Below are positions 45,255 through 60,572 of a DNA stretch of 64,000 bases, piece by piece. The DNA is taken from assembly GCA_963682175.1 (NCBI GenBank), contig OY821771.1:40816201-40880200 (forward strand), given 5' to 3'. Under the pieces are notes generated by a model, which saw only the letters and a program-made list of their open reading frames with translations, ran no database searches and was not told where the DNA came from. Position 1 is the first letter of the stretch. Each line of letters opens with the position of its first letter. This DNA comes from Triglochin maritima. Lineage: Eukaryota > Streptophyta > Magnoliopsida > Alismatales > Juncaginaceae. The position numbers and the translations under genes were made by a program.

Positions 45255-48200
45255 CGTAACCTTTGGTTTTAAAAAAAAAATAACCGAAGTAGGAAAATGT
45301 ATCTTGAAGTAGATGTCATTTCGAAAAATTATATTTTCGAAATCAAATATTTGACACATGTAGTAACCTAAACATAGTCGAATTGTGAGTCCATTGGTCA
45401 TAATTTTTTAACTAGAGCCGAATGTAGATGATCTTTACTGAGCATGAAGAGTAGATTGATTTGGCTTGGGACGTCCAATGTAGGAATGAATCGATCAGTT
45501 CAGTTCAAACTCGGAATATATTAACTTTAATATGGGAAATCCTTTGAGTGTGTTGCGCAAGTGCTTTGCTTGTGTAGATGTGTTATCATTCTATGATTCC
45601 GATCATTTTTTAAACTGAAAAGAAGTTCTGGACACAAATTCCAGACTTTCAAACAAACCAATAACATACAATTAGAAGTTTAATTCCCTACAAGGTAGTG
45701 CAACTGCTAGTGATCATAAAAAGTGACGTGAGTTTAAGATTGAGATAATGATAAATTATCGTACAATAAGTTTCAATAAAAATTACAATTATTTCCTTTT
45801 TTAGCTTAAAAACGATAATAAATTACAACTCATAACATGTGGGCTCCAAAAAATTCATCATCCAATATTCCAATCGAAATCAAAACTCTAATATTCCCTT
45901 TTCACGGTAGAAAAGCTAATCATCGCCATTTAAATGCCGATTAGAAAAGGTAATTTCTTCAGACCAGTCACGCAGGACACCAATTAATATTGATGGTTTG
46001 TTCATCAACAAACATCATTGCAGTGCTGATCAAAACTTCCAAGTAACTCCAAAAGCCCAATTGTTATATGGGATGTCTCATGGTGGATGGACTTCGAATT
46101 TCGGAGTCCATATATGTATTATCCATGACTCCAATATGAAAATGGATTTCTTCAGTTTTCAGCTTTCACAAGTCTACAACTCACCCCTGAGCTGTGATCT
46201 AATGTGCTTTTTGGTGGTGTTCACTTGTTTGGATGCTGACTTATCCCAAAGGATAAGGAAATGTAATGCGAATGCGAATCTAAGCATGTCTTCCAGTTGT
46301 AACGAGTTGAAGTGTTGAAACTTGGAACTTTCATGTGATCGAGCTTTGAAAGGTGCACTTGTGCACATTTCCATCCATGAAATGGTGGGCTTGATTGTGC
46401 TCCATTAAATCTTTGGATTTTAAGTTGGACAAATATTGAATTGAATGTTTGAAGTTTGATCCTTTGATGAAATCTCGTGACTTTGGCAGTAAATTTCATG
46501 TTTTTATTTATTGGAGGGATATCTCTCAAAAAATGGACTTCAAATTTCTTCGCATATGACAATCGATATTCAAGGTTATAGGATCCGCAAACAAAACGAT
46601 CCACTTCAAACTATTAAATTGATGGTGTGATTTTTGTCTCAATCCACGACCCACGTATAAACACAAAATGTCAAACTTCTTCCTACACGACGTCAAAAGG
46701 ACAAAAGACAAGGACCATTTCATTTTTGATTTCTTGCAAATCACAAGTTCACAATATGGTATGGATTTTCTATTTTAACGGGACCAAACATTAGATGGTT
46801 AGAAGTTAGAACCGTAACAACTGAAATACTTGCAAAAACACTCTCTCATGGGCACAGACATGCAAATATAACCATAATATAATGAATTAAAAAGACAAAG
46901 TGGTGCCAGCTGTCGCCATGGGAGGGGGGGATAGAGGAAGGGCAGGCGGCCGACACTGCCCGCTGCCCGTGCTCGACTCCACTACCTTCCGTGTCTTTAA
47001 AACATATATAAATATATCACAGCAGATGTTTCTTTTTTGAAAGAAAAAAAAATGTGATTGTCTTATTGTCAACTTTTTAAAATTGATTGATTACAACAGC
47101 TTACCCATCGTCAGAATATTATTGTATCGAATATCAAATATATATATGTAGTGTCATTGGAGACAGTCCTTGGATAAGACTCTAACTACTAACCAGTAAT
47201 TCTAAATTACCAATTGGTATAGAATTTTGGTTCAAGGCGACTTAAGTCTGCAACAGTTTAAATTATACAAAAAAAGTGTTCTTTTCAGACATTATGACAG
47301 ATTGATAGTACTGATTGAAGAATATATATCACTGTATCACCATAAATATAATTAACGTGGAAAGTTTAGATTCTTGTAGGAAAAAAAGACACACATATGT
47401 TTACAATATGAGTACTGTTTTTGCATGGGTGCGTGCTAACAATATACGTGTCGTGGCCAATCGTGAGGATCAAAATTTTATACTTTTTTCACTTCTTTTT
47501 TCTGTCTTAATAATTTTATACACACGATAACTTCTCGAATTTTTCTATCTATCTAACAAGCACTGTAAAGTTTGATTATGACAAAGAGGTTTTAAAAGCA
47601 ATTTGTTATCTGGAAGCAATTATTACATTTCCCTTATTATATAATTGAGCCAAATTGGATTGACAAAGTTAAATGTCATTTGAAATGACCGCTGTAAATA
47701 CTATATTATATTAATAATGCCAAATTGGATTGCAACGCTAGCTTGATTATCTAGCCGACCCCCCTCCCCTACAGTCAATCGACCTAATACTATTTCTTTT
47801 ATACTTTGTGGTCCTCTTACTCCAAGATTGTTAAATAATTAAAGAAAAGATTACCACTCAATCCCTCCATGATAAGCAAAAGAGAGAGAGTATAAAGAGA
47901 CACCAAAAGAGATGCCTTGTGGTGTTTTCCAATATTGGAGTCAATATTATACAAATCCTCCCTAAGTGGCTTGGTTGTGATTACCTAATGCTCTTTTCTA
48001 TATCTCACACTCATAACATACTCACGTGTTTCAAAGTCAAGCCCCTCATCCATATTAATTAATCTCGATCGTCCTTGATTATACTCGTTCAACTAACGTG
48101 GTACAAAATGGGGTTAACAATTGTGGCTTTCGAAAGGGTTAAGTGGAACCTTTACTGCTTAGTTTTTTTTGGGTATTTTGCAAGCATACCCTTGGAATCA

Positions 48201-51200
48201 TAGAGATGTTAAAAAAAACCCATCATATGGCATCTTCTATAACATGGTAAATAAAACATTCGACGCCGTCGAAAATTACTAGATCATCTTCCATTAATAT
48301 AGGTCCCAAAAAAGTATGTTTATGTAAACATAACTTTTTTATTGAATATCAATATTAACCTAATGCATAGGTTAATAATAACATCTAAGAACTTTGAAGG
48401 CGTTTCTAGGAAAAGTGGAGCCTAGCTAGTGTAACGATCACAACATATTGGGAACGACGTTATGGAACAAGATGTGATTCTATTGACAATCTAAGAATTA
48501 CTTCTCTCATTTAGTCGTTCCTTGATATAAAACTGAAAAACACATAAACAACGAAATTACGCAGAATACATGCTTGATGTTGTTATTTGAACTTTGTAAG
48601 TGGTAGCATGTATAGTGTCACATAATAAAATATCACCAGTAACTTTTTTTATTTTCATGATGCACTACAATAAACTCTTCAAAAATAAATAAAAAACTAT
48701 TTTTACACCATTTTTACTGACTTCAAATTTTCCAACATGTACATGTGAATTTGAAATTGAATTTTCCAAAAACTGACCCCACTGTTTTTTTGGAATTGAA
48801 TTTGAAAACATCAATTCGTTGCCATGAAGTTCCAATAAACAAAAGCATGGTGTAATGATTACAACCACGAAGACGAATGGATGTAAGAACTTCTTATTTA
48901 TCCTTAATTGATTTTTCCCCTAAGGGACTTAATTTGTCATTATTTTTAACTTTAATAGTTATTAGTTCATTACAACTCTCGTATTTAGACCACTACAAAA
49001 ATAGTGAACTCAAACCTCAACAAAGCGGAAGGAGATATACACGTATGATCCTTCAAGTAAATAGGCCCCTTAATCTCTGACCTCAAATGCTGCAATTAAC
49101 GGGTTAGGTAACCAACAAATTGTTGATATCATTACAAATATGATCATGTAATACAGTGGGTTACATATGTCGAATAAATATTCCATAAGGATCCAGATAA
49201 AGCCAACATACAAAAACATGTAAAAGAAAACAAGAAACGAAGGAACATGAATCAGAAACGACCTCATAGACCGAGCCGTCGGAAGGCGAATTGCCTCAGA
49301 GAAAATATCGGCTCACATACCAGTGCGTTTGATGGTCTGCCGGTTTTCTCTCAGGATAGAACGGTCTCACCGTCGAACAGGTGCACACCGGAGTCGACGG
49401 ACCACGAAAGCAGCGCGAAACCTCGCAAGAATCAGACGTTGAACAACTTTGGATTCGGGGAGGGGAAATCGCCGGAAAGGGACGGTTTCCGTAGAGATGA
49501 TGGGAAAATAGAACGTGTATATTTTTTAGGAGGAAACTGTCATGATATATATATATATATATGTATTTATTCTTGTAACCGTCAAGGACTTAATTGCAAA
49601 AACAATTACCTTGAGGTCCAAAAATAAATACACCCATCACCCTGAGGCTAAAGCCTCTAATTTCCCCCAAATCCCCCGCTGCCACGCCACGTCACGCCCC
49701 GACCCGGACCGGGACGGGCGCGCGTGTGGAGAATTCTCTCCTCCTCTCTTTCCACTTACAAAGTGACAAGTGAATAGTATGTTTATCAACATCCTTCAAC
49801 TTGTTAGCTTTACCAATGTGGGACTAAAAAGTAGAGGTGAGCACATGGCACATGGGCAATAGTTCTCATCTTCATCTCAACATTGGATTTCCTCAATTGA
49901 GCTATTCAGGGGTCTAGCCCAAACTCAATATTCCAACGCAAATAACGACAGGCATTAATCTTCTTTAAGGCTCATAATGATGAGAATCCAACAAAGGAGA
50001 GGTCGCCCACTCGCACTAACTAAGCCTAATAATATAGGATAAAAGTTGGTGTTGTACGTGCTTAAGTTCTTCTTATGTTCTTCTCTAGAAGCATCTTACC
50101 TAGTTAAAAAGTTAACTTAATTTGTTGGCTTCTAAGGCAGCATGCTTTGCCTTTCTCCCTTCATCTCCTTATGTTCTACAAAACCTTGAAATCACCAACT
50201 ATGATTACTAAGGACCGAGAAACTAACTAACTCCAGACCACTGCTATAGCAACACTGATAACTATTACATACATATCACACAACATTTACATATATAATA
50301 CATAACTTTTTATATCATTCCTTTACAAAGCAATTTAACTTCTAAGAACAAGCCGGTGTGGAAATTTGCTCCCCTGCTTATCATCTTTTTCTTCAAATCC
50401 TTCCCCAAACACAACCTGATGATGAAGCTCATTTGTGCTTAACACGGGAACATACCCATACAATTACTGCAACATATAAGCAACAAGACAGATCCATATA
50501 ACACTAGAACAAACTCATACAACGACACCAATATCTGCAACAAATTAACTCATACAAAAACAACAACCACAAACGCAACAAAAATTAATACTAGCGAGGA
50601 ATATGTAGATGCATGTTAGAGAATAATCTTACATTGGAGAATTTTGAGACTTTCTCGTGTGTTATAAGTTGGATGATTCACCTACTTATTACCAATTGAT
50701 TTTGAGTTTGATACTCACACTAGGATATATAAAAGAAATTGTATATCCTGTGGATATATAAAAGAAATTGTAGTGATACAATGATACTTGTAGGAAACAT
50801 CTAAATGTACGATAACACTAAATAGTTACATTGGGATTAATTGTGGTTAACTCAGTTAGTAAATTCTAAATCTTAACATGCACATTAGATCCACATTAGA
50901 AACCGATTTCCAATGAAAAGTAGAAGAAGTAAAATAAAATAAAATAAAAAAGAGAAAAAAGTGAAATCACGATAGCATATAATTAATTAGTTATTGGACC
51001 TACAACACATGCGACCCCTCGATCGGCATCACCAGACACCAGCTAAGTTAGATAGTGTTCATTGGGTCAACTTGGCTGCTAAGTTTTGGATGGTTTGTGG
51101 TTATGATTGGCACAGCCTGGCCATCTATATGAAATCAATCAAACCCATCTGCTTCCATGAATCATCCATCAGACCATCACACATTTTTTATATATTTATT

Positions 51201-53490
51201 TTATTTACAACAATAAATGAAGAAAGGAAGGAGAGAGAGAGTTCCAAGTATCTCAAGTTTTCTCCTTCTAATCAATTATTCACGAAATGGTGTTGAATGA
51301 AGGGTTTATGGTGATTGATTGTCTGTTTTTCAACCAACCATGCCACCATTCAAATTTTCTTCCCTTTTTGGGTTAATTCGTGAAAGAAAAATGAGGACTT
51401 TGATCCATCCAGATATTGGAGCGTCCACTGTATATTTGGGCTAATTTACATTTTTTTAATATATATTTGCAGTTTTGAGGCTTGTAGTTCAATAAAATTG
51501 TGTTTAGATTTTACATTTTATACTTTTGTCGTTTGTTATTCAATTTATTAGGGAGATTTGTAATTACATTTTGTAATTTATATGGATTGGAATGGAGCCT
51601 TTAGTATGACTATTTTTTAAAGTTGTTCGGTGATTCTACGAAATACAATTTTCTTTGAAAGTGGACCACCACCACACCACTATTTTTATCTGGCAATTAA
51701 CTCACGTTAAGGCCATTTTTACCCATGACATTTAATATATGTCAACCTAGTCATATCAGTACTCTCTTTTTTCGTCACGTCAACATGATGTTTTTCTTCT
51801 CTATCTTTCTACTATTCACCCATCAACCACAACTCACTCATAAAATGTCAACCTAGTCACATCAATACTCTCTCACTTCTACCTCATTTATTTTCCTCTC
51901 ATTTTTAATTTCCCACCATTCCTATTAATTATATCACATGTTTTACGAAAATTAATTATATCACATATTTTTTAAAAATTAATTACGAAAATGTAATTAA
52001 ATTTATCACTTTTATCAAGATTATTAAAGTAATTACAACAATCTTTTTTGTTTTATTTTTTAAAATCATTTTAAAACTTTTTCCTTTTTTTCAAAATAAG
52101 TTTTTTATTTGTTTTAATTTTTTTAAACTTTAATTATTTTTTAGAATTTTATCTAGATTGACCCTCAAATGATGTCACGGGGAGAAAGTGTTAAAAATTT
52201 AGGTATTTTTATCCAATATAAAAAATAATTTTCACTATCCAACATAATAAATTATTTACAATTAAATTCAAAACAAAAATTAATTAAAACAAAACACATA
52301 AAAAACAAAATTTATAAACAAAACCCGACCTGGTCATGAGAATAAACTGCAAACCGTCAGATCCCACGACCTGACTCTGCCCATTTTTACACCCCATCGA
52401 GGGGTGCAAAAAAATACGAACATTATGCCGGCATTTTTCTGGTGCACCCGTTGAGGGTGCCCTGAACCATTAGAGAAACCCACCTAGGCTCCATGGATTA
52501 TGAAAGTGTCGGCGTTTGTTGGACGGTCACACCAGTCACTTTGCATGTCATGCTGATCTATGATCATTAATAATAAATATGAGGAATCTTGGAAGTAGTA
52601 CTGTAGTAGCTAGTGGTAGGCCAACACAAAAACCACGACAAGGAAACGGCAGCAACCAAATTCCCCAATCATAACCTTATATTATTCTAACAAAGATCTC
52701 ATGCATCTATCTTAATTAACAGCAACAACTGCACAACCGTAAAGTTGTGTGCCCTTTGTTTTTTGAACACATAATTTTCAGTAGAACGAGAAAAAAAATA
52801 TTACAATTTTGTAGCTAGTAGGATTTGAATCAACAAACTTAATTTAAATGATCGAAAAACTCTCAAGGTAACCATTTGAATTGTATTAACTCTCAACTTG
52901 TTGATTATGTGTTTTTAGTTGGTCTAAGAAAAGATAAGCATATATGCATGTGATGATGCGAAAGGTAATGTGAATTTTGGATGATCCATCCTCTTAACAA
53001 AACTCAAACACTTATGTAATGGATGTGGATTCATATTTTCTTATAGAATGTTGCGTATGTCTTATGTTTAGCAATGTATTTGCTTAATAGATAACTTTTT
53101 TAATGTAAAATATAAATGCAAGAGGTTGATCTTCCGATCGAATCAAATGACTTTTTGTAGAGTAGTTGTATATCAAAAGTGTGTGTATATATGTATGTAT
53201 ATATATCTGTGTGTGGATATATATTATATATGAGGAGGATTCAACTATCCTTAAAAAATATTGACATATGGTTGTGTTCTATAATAAAATCAAATATAAA
53301 CTTCAGTTTGAAAATCTCAACTGTAAATCTTGATTTACTACATAAGTAATAAATATATTGAAAATCATAAAATTTGGTAATCATTTCATGTACGATTATA
53401 AGTGCATGTATACATTTAAAAATAATTGATAATATGTGTGTCTATATATATACACACACATATGTTGTTTACCTTGAATATGTGAATTAA
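45255..53490. other. Long gene-free region, AT-rich
   Basis: No gene can be supported. Visible details: CCAATGTGGGACT, a phrase common near small plant retroelements, lies at about 49813; a (TA)n run at about 49544-49562; and two similar phrases TGTCAACCTAGTCA(T/C)ATCA at about 51738 and 51846 (given here with an ambiguous base). GC-rich sequence at 49247-49520 is open on the plus strand (MNQKRPHRPSRR onward) but resembles no family I know. Short frames near 45998-46318 and 50994-51296 look like chance. Confidence 0.5.
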
Positions 53491-53504
53491 GTATTTTCGT
53501 GGGA

Positions 53505-54350
53505 AAATTAGACAGGCGGTCGACCGATAGAAGTTCGGTCGATCGGTATTGCAGCTTTACGTCCAAGACAAAGTGCTTGATTATTTTCGGTCGATCGGTC
53601 TTTCTCAATCGGTTAACCGGTTGATGTCTCGACATACATGGACGTCTTGGACAAGGTGTATGGACACGTCCGGTCGACCAGATGTTCTTAGCCAGTTGAC
53701 CATGTCTACATTTGGAGGTTCGAGACAAGTGCCTGGAAATTTCCGGTAGGTCTCACTCGGTAGACCGGTTGGAGTGATGTGACATTACATGTAAATTTCT
53801 GGTCGACCAAAGGCGCACGACAATCAACCGGTGGAGCTTCAGATCGTGCTACAGTTCTAGTTCGGTCGACCTTTCTTCCCGATCGGTCGATTGTCCAAAA
53901 TGGTTTTGCCCACGTTTTGCAGTTCTCTCCAATTTTTTGTGCAATTAATACTTGTATTGGCATAGTATATAAAGGCAATTGTGTCCCCTGTGTTAAGTAC
54001 ATTTTTAGTATTATCTACTTTGCATTTTTGAGAGAAAGAGAGAGAGAGAATCCTTGTGTGGATTCCGTAGAGCAAATTTAACCGGGTTTCTTCGTCGTTT
54101 GGTACGTATGTTCTGTAAGTCTTTCTTGTAATTCGTTTCTTTATAGTAGATTGGTGTTGTCTGTGATTTTTTCCACATTGGGTTTCCACATTAAAATCCC
54201 GTGTCTTGCGTGTTTTGCGTTGTTTGGTGTTTTGCATTATTTGTGTTGTTCTTCTTCAATTGGATTTGCTATTTCGTTTTGCTGCTTATTTTGAGATTGA
54301 TTTTATTCCATAACTATAAATATATATGCTTAATTTTCCAGAAATCAGCA
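53505..54350 (+). mobile_element. Probable copia-type LTR remnant
   Basis: A left part (53515-53890) carries many GGTCGACC/GGTCGATCGG motifs. A TATA-like TATATAAAGG follows at about 53967, then a purine-rich GAGAGAAAGAGAGAGAG leader (about 54030) and CACATTGGGTTTCCACATT with CCCGTGTCTTG (about 54173-54210). This order resembles the U3-R-U5 layout of Ty1/copia LTRs. No gag-pol follows, so a solo LTR is the simplest reading. Exact borders and the 5-bp duplication were not found. Confidence 0.45.
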
Positions 54351-54417
54351 ACATCTCCACAGAATTTTTCAGAAATCATGAGTTTTATTTACATCAAGGA
54401 TTTACTATGTCCGGAAG

Positions 54418-54560
54418 TAGGGGTGTGAACGATCTCTTATAGAGCGAGCGCTCGGCTCGATAAGATTTTTTTTGTGCTCGCTGCTCGCTCGATAAGGGAG
54501 TCGAGCCGAAAATTCTGCTCGTGCTCGGCTCGACTACTGCTCGTGAGCGGATCGGCTAGT
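54418..54560. mobile_element. Left end of a hAT-type MITE (truncated)
   Basis: TAGGGGTGTGAACGA at 54418 opens a run of GCTCGGCTCG/CGAGCCGA motifs in both orientations, the build of the hAT MITEs elsewhere in this window. No matching right end (CACCCCTA) is seen downstream. Confidence 0.45.
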
Positions 54561-55074
54561 TAACTGCTCGAAAACCTGCTATATTAAGACAACTTTTGTT
54601 TTGTTCCCTAGTTTTTGGCAAATGATTTTACCATTCACTACTACTCTTCCCACCTGAACCACGAACCATAATACAAAAATAGGCTGCAACATTTATTCTA
54701 GATTGAAATATTTAAGAACATACGAATCACAACTTAATAACAGTAACCAATCCAACCATGAAGGTTGTTATTACTACCTGCACATATGTTGTTGTGTGAA
54801 AAATATAACATCGTTGTAACTCTCATTGATAAGACACCTGACACCAACACAATCCCTAATTGAAACTACTAAAACAAATTACGGTAAACTTCCCAAGGAA
54901 ACATATTTGCAAATGAGCACTTCCAAAGTTACTAAATACAGAAACAATGAAACCTTCACATTTACTGAGTCTGAAAACCACATGCAGAAATAGAATTCGA
55001 ACATAGTACGCCACAATCATAATTAAGAGTTGAAAAACATGTATGCCTCGTCAGGTAGATGAATAAGAATGCAA

Positions 55075-55205
55075 ACAAAATGAAAACACAAATGAAGAAC
55101 CAACTCCAGACTGCATATATAATAGAGGCTGCAAATGAAGAACCAACTCCAGGCTGCATATACAAAATGAAAACACAAATGAGGAACAATGCTGCAAATA
55201 AATTG
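55075..55205. repeat. Short imperfect tandem repeat
   Basis: Phrases of the form AAATGAAGAACCAACTCCAG and CTGCATATA recur two to three times with a spacing near 60 bp. No function apparent. Confidence 0.6.
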
Positions 55206-58200
55206 GAGTGTGTGTTATTATTATTAAACTTGAGAAAGAAGCTTACATTCAAATTATCGTAGTCATGCTACCATCTGGGAATTTCACAATTTTGTTTTCT
55301 TCAACCAAATAATCATGCTGAAAAAAGAATACATGGCCTTAATTAAAACATTTAAGACAAATATAATAAGTTGCCAACTAAACTAGTAAATACATTTATA
55401 CTTACACTTGGTGAGGCAATAACGGCCGAATTAGAAAGGTATAAATGCAAAAACAAATCTAACAAAAACAGGTATCCTAGTTGACATGCCACCTAATTAG
55501 TATAACCCCATATACATAATTGTTGTTGAACAACCATCATTGCCTCGTCTAGGCAACACGTATAATCAAGGCAAATGTCAAAACTCATCCATCTACGCAA
55601 CACATATGATCAAAGTAAATGTAAATCAAATTTATTTATCGAGCGATCTGAGTCACAATCCGAACGATCTATCGATATCGAGCAGAAGTTTACATGCTTA
55701 CTTTGGAAGCCCTTATTTAAAGTATACTCCAACATAAATATCCCATCATCACGGGCTCACGGCAGTCCTAGAAATTTAGTTCAGAATGGTCGAGAATCTG
55801 ACATGACAATCCAAGATAGTCTGAATACAAAAGAATCGAAAGTCCAGAGAAATCGAAATTCAAATGGTGCTTAGAAATTCCTAAGATCTAACCAATTCAA
55901 CTTGACAGTTGACACTCCCTATTTATTATCTTCATCTATGATTTTCTACTAGTAGTTAAAACCTCTATTTTTAGAATTCTTGGTCTTAGATGGTAACTAA
56001 AAAAAGATATTCACTTTGTAGCCATGCATGACGCCAAAAAATGAAAATTTTCCATTTTGTTAAGAAGGTGGGTGTGGTTGGAATCTAACTTGTTGGGTAG
56101 AGTAGATTTCTTGCCGGACATGGAAAATTAATTCAGTGGACCACATGAAGGACAGGTACATTACATACATGACTACAAACATTATTATGTATATACTGTA
56201 CTTGCTTCTGGTTTGTTCTAAATAAATAAAGTTGGGTGGAGACAACTCACAGCTGTGCTTGTCCTTTATTAGCAATATATATATATATATTATAAAAATA
56301 TGTACATTATATTGTACAATTTAGATGAAAGGAATCAAGTACAAGAAAACGCAATCAGAGCCACCAGTTTATTTTCCGCAGATCATCAGGAATATTAATT
56401 CACAGAATGAATTATGAAATGCAATGTTGGTATTTAAAAAACATAAATTTGTGCGGCTGGAAATGCTTGTCAATATGAAGTGTGATTCAGCAAAATGATA
56501 ATGCTTTCATTACAATTTTAGAGTTTTTGTGGTCCGACATGGATTCAGTTAATTAGACTCTGTAATTTTTGTTAAATATAAATAAACCTGGAAACATAAA
56601 TTCATTTGTGTTTATTTATATCTACAATGTTTTTGTGGCCTAATTTGGACCGAATTAATTTGTCTCTGTCATTTTAGTTAAAGAGAAATAGATTTTGAGA
56701 CAGAAATTTATATATGTGTATTTATATCTACAGTTGAGTTGTATCTTCAAGATCCTTTCAAAATAATTTACATAGCAATGTTATCATAACAATAATTAAT
56801 GGGTAATTTTTATAATTGAAAATTCCTAAATTCACTCTTATATGTATCACTTTGTGAAATTGTGAAAATGAGACGTTGCAAATGTAGGGAGATTGAACAA
56901 ACCCACAATCACAAATCTTCGTAAAGACTAATCTCATAAAATTTAGGACGAAGTCAAATTCAATCATGTCATTAATGTGCTGGAACTCAAATTCCATCGA
57001 AATGCATGTAAAATAAAATGCAAGTCTAATTGACATTATTTCTCCAAAAGAAAATACTTAAATTGGTTTCAAGTATTTTATTAACAAATGACAGGTGCTA
57101 TTTTCTTCTATGGAATAGTAAATATCATTGGGGCCATTTATGCAGAAGTCAGGATTTAAAAGCTTCTTGTGAATAAGTACAAAAATGTACATAAGTAAAT
57201 ATGTCAAAAATAAACAATGTAAAGTATTTCAAAACTAAAATTGCAACTGACATTTCTTTATATTACAAATTTTTATAATCTAATTCAATTTTTTTACAAT
57301 ATTAATTAAAAATTTAGATAACCATAGATATCATGGGGAATTCATCATCAATTCAATTTTGACGTTTTGTTTCAACAAACTCCAGAGTTAAAATTGCACG
57401 TACAATTGTTACAGTAGTGACAAACAAAACTAATATAATCATATCACTCGATCAACCAAACATACAAATTTTCGCTTAAACTTGAAGTTTTATGAACCGC
57501 CAATATTTTTCAACTTAAATTTGTATTAAATTCATATTATGTTCTCTCAGCTCTTATCACATAACAAATTACATGACTTTTATTTAACAATAATTGATGT
57601 TTTCTAATACACTTGGTATAAGAATAAAAAGACAACATGTAAACCATGACAAAATAAAAACATGGAAAATAAACAATGTTCTTGGATATGTACATAAAAC
57701 AACACTCAAGTATACAGTGCAAAACTAACGTAAATCAAACATAGGAATATAGGAAAAAAACAATGAAAAAAAGGAGGCAAGGTGGAAAAAAAAAATTCAA
57801 AACTGGATTCAATTGTACCATAAGAATATAAGATGGGTCCTTTAGGGTTTTTGAAGCTTGAGAGAGATAAGTGTAATCATGTTTGGTAGTGGGTAATAAC
57901 TAACAAGGTAAGTGTATGTTGGGTAATTGATGTTTTTCCTTTAGTGAATAATAGTTTAACGTTTACAAAAACACTCATATATGTGTGTGCGCAATTGGAA
58001 TTTCAGATCGATCTAAGTAAAAATTATGGGAAAAATATCGTGATGACTAATTTTTATTAGAACACAAGTATTTTCAACAATCTCGAGGGGCCGAAATTTA
58101 AAATTTAACTACATTAATAAGATTTTTTAAAATTCTTAGGAGGTCATGGTCGCGCTTGTCCTTATGTAGCTCCATTCCTATTTGTACAAGAGTAATTACT

Positions 58201-60417
58201 ACTATATATTTTGCCTGGTATTCAGTTAAAACATTTAGGGGTGCATTCCAAATAATTTTAATACGATGGAACAATGACACATAAACCCAAGGAAATTTAA
58301 AGAAAAACAATCATAAAGATGAAAACTCAAATGGCTTTATTACACATAGATGAAAAACACAATCAACTTTATTATTTCTTAGGATTTGTTATATTATACA
58401 TAATTTGTCATCTGATGTGGGATGATTTTAAATTGATTTTTGGGGACTTGCTGTCATAAATATGCGTAAAATGGTATTATTCTTAAAAATGTCTTTTTTG
58501 ACGATTTTGTTCTTTTTAACTTCGTCACTTTAGGCAATTTACATTTTTATAACTGTTATGTTTCCCATATGTAATATATTTAAAATCAAAAGAAGTAGAA
58601 TTCTCTTTATCTTGTCCTTCAAGGGATTTTGCCCAAGATTTGCATGGCCAAAACTAAAAACTATGATGTTAATATTATAAAATAAACCTTTAAAAATGTG
58701 TTATCATCTTGAGACCAAATACTCCAAATAATAGCAACAAAACACCCCAAACAAAATAATCGAATAAGTAAAGAGTGGTTTTGGATTTAAGTAAATCCCA
58801 ATGTCTTCTCTTTTTCCTGAAGACCACTTTATGACATGATATTTTATAGTATATATTTTTAATATCGATGTCATCCATGAGTGAGACACCTAAGTTCTAT
58901 ACTACTGAATTACTGAACCAGATATTAATATTTGATCCACCGACAAAAAATACAAGCAAGAGAGCACGTGGAAAGGAAAAAAATGACCGAAAAGGATGAT
59001 GTTGAAGGAATAAAATAAATAAAAACAAGGAGAGATTTGGCAGTTGGCAGTGTCACGATATAATTATTAGTCACTTTCGATTTTCGAACTGTCAAATTTA
59101 ATTGAAACGTCATTTGTTTGGTGCTTTGAAATTAACAAACACGATTATGTTTTAGAAACGAAGAATAATAATTACAAGTCACCATCACTCGTTTGAAATC
59201 AAATGTGTATATACAAAATTGTTTAGAAAATGATGGAGGAGGCTTTTAATATTAAGGTTAACGATAATAGAAGTTGCAACTGGTAGGAGTTAATGATATT
59301 AATCCCCAGATTAGGTGATATCATCTGCTTAATTATCACATCTTTAATTTCATTGGTTGATTTGATGGAGAACATAAGATCGAATGTGGCTGACGGGTAA
59401 AAAAAGAAGACCATGAACTTCACATATTTTTTCGCCATCAACAAAAGTCAACTATAAAGTGGTGCAAATATGTAACTTTCGCAGATATGAAGTTAAAACT
59501 TTTCTTCCAACAATAATTCCATCATTATTTATCCCGAAACGTGTTTTGCCCCAAAGGGTGAGAGTGAGACCACCACCGCTCACCACCTCCACTAAAAAAA
59601 CACAAACAAGATAATTAAAGGATGATTAGCATAAGCACCCTACAAATATATTTGTTCGAGTCACTACACCATTGACATTAATCACTATCGAAAACTACTA
59701 TATATGTTATCCAGGTGAATTTGTCTTTATGCGCATGTGATTTAAGTAACAGGAGTTGAGTCGTCAAATGGTGAGTTATGGGTGTTTTATAAAAAACAAC
59801 AAGATTGAGAGGAGTTAGATGGAAGTTAGTTTTATATACGTGTTAATTTTGACTTTGCCCCAGTAAAAATGTGGCATGACAAGATTAAGTGAGTTGGATC
59901 AGAAAACCTTAGGCAAGATTGGGACTACTATGTATCAATTCAATGGTTTAAATATGCAACAACAAAAAAATGTATCACGAAATTACTCGACAGTACCGTT
60001 ATATCTAAAGAAGATAGTTACGAGGTCAGGAGCAGTTGATTGAGTTTTTTAATCAAAATTCCTGAAAAGATACAGCATTTTGTTGTTGGAATTTACACAA
60101 ACAATCCATTCTTGGTATGCATTTATATAACTGAACGTATCTTCTTCAAGTAATCACTAATCATGTGAAAGTGATTAAGAATAAGACATTTAAGTTTCTT
60201 AAAATTCAAAACTTTTAACCTAACTTATTAACTATATGTTTTTATTTTATTCATTTGGGAAAAAACTACATTTTCATTTCATCATACACTCCATAATCTT
60301 TCATCGCCCTTAAGCATTTTGCTCTCAAACTCGTTAGATTTTTCGAAAAAACGTATGGTCTGAAGAAAAAGCACAGTGTTCCATACACGATTAATTGTTG
60401 AAGAAATTTATCAAATG
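55206..60417. other. Gene-free AT-rich spacer
   Basis: No coding region, RNA gene or terminal repeat could be supported. A short (TA)n run is at about 56274-56291. Open frames here are short and low in complexity. Confidence 0.5.
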
Positions 60418-60572
60418 AAAGTTTACTGAACTGCTAAACATCGCCCCAAAATTACTTAAATCGCCCCTTGAAATTACCAAATTGCCCTTCCTCCTATTTT
60501 TGCTTATATATCTCACAATTTCACTCTTTTTTCAAAACTTTCTCTTCCTATACCTACTACACAAGATTACGA

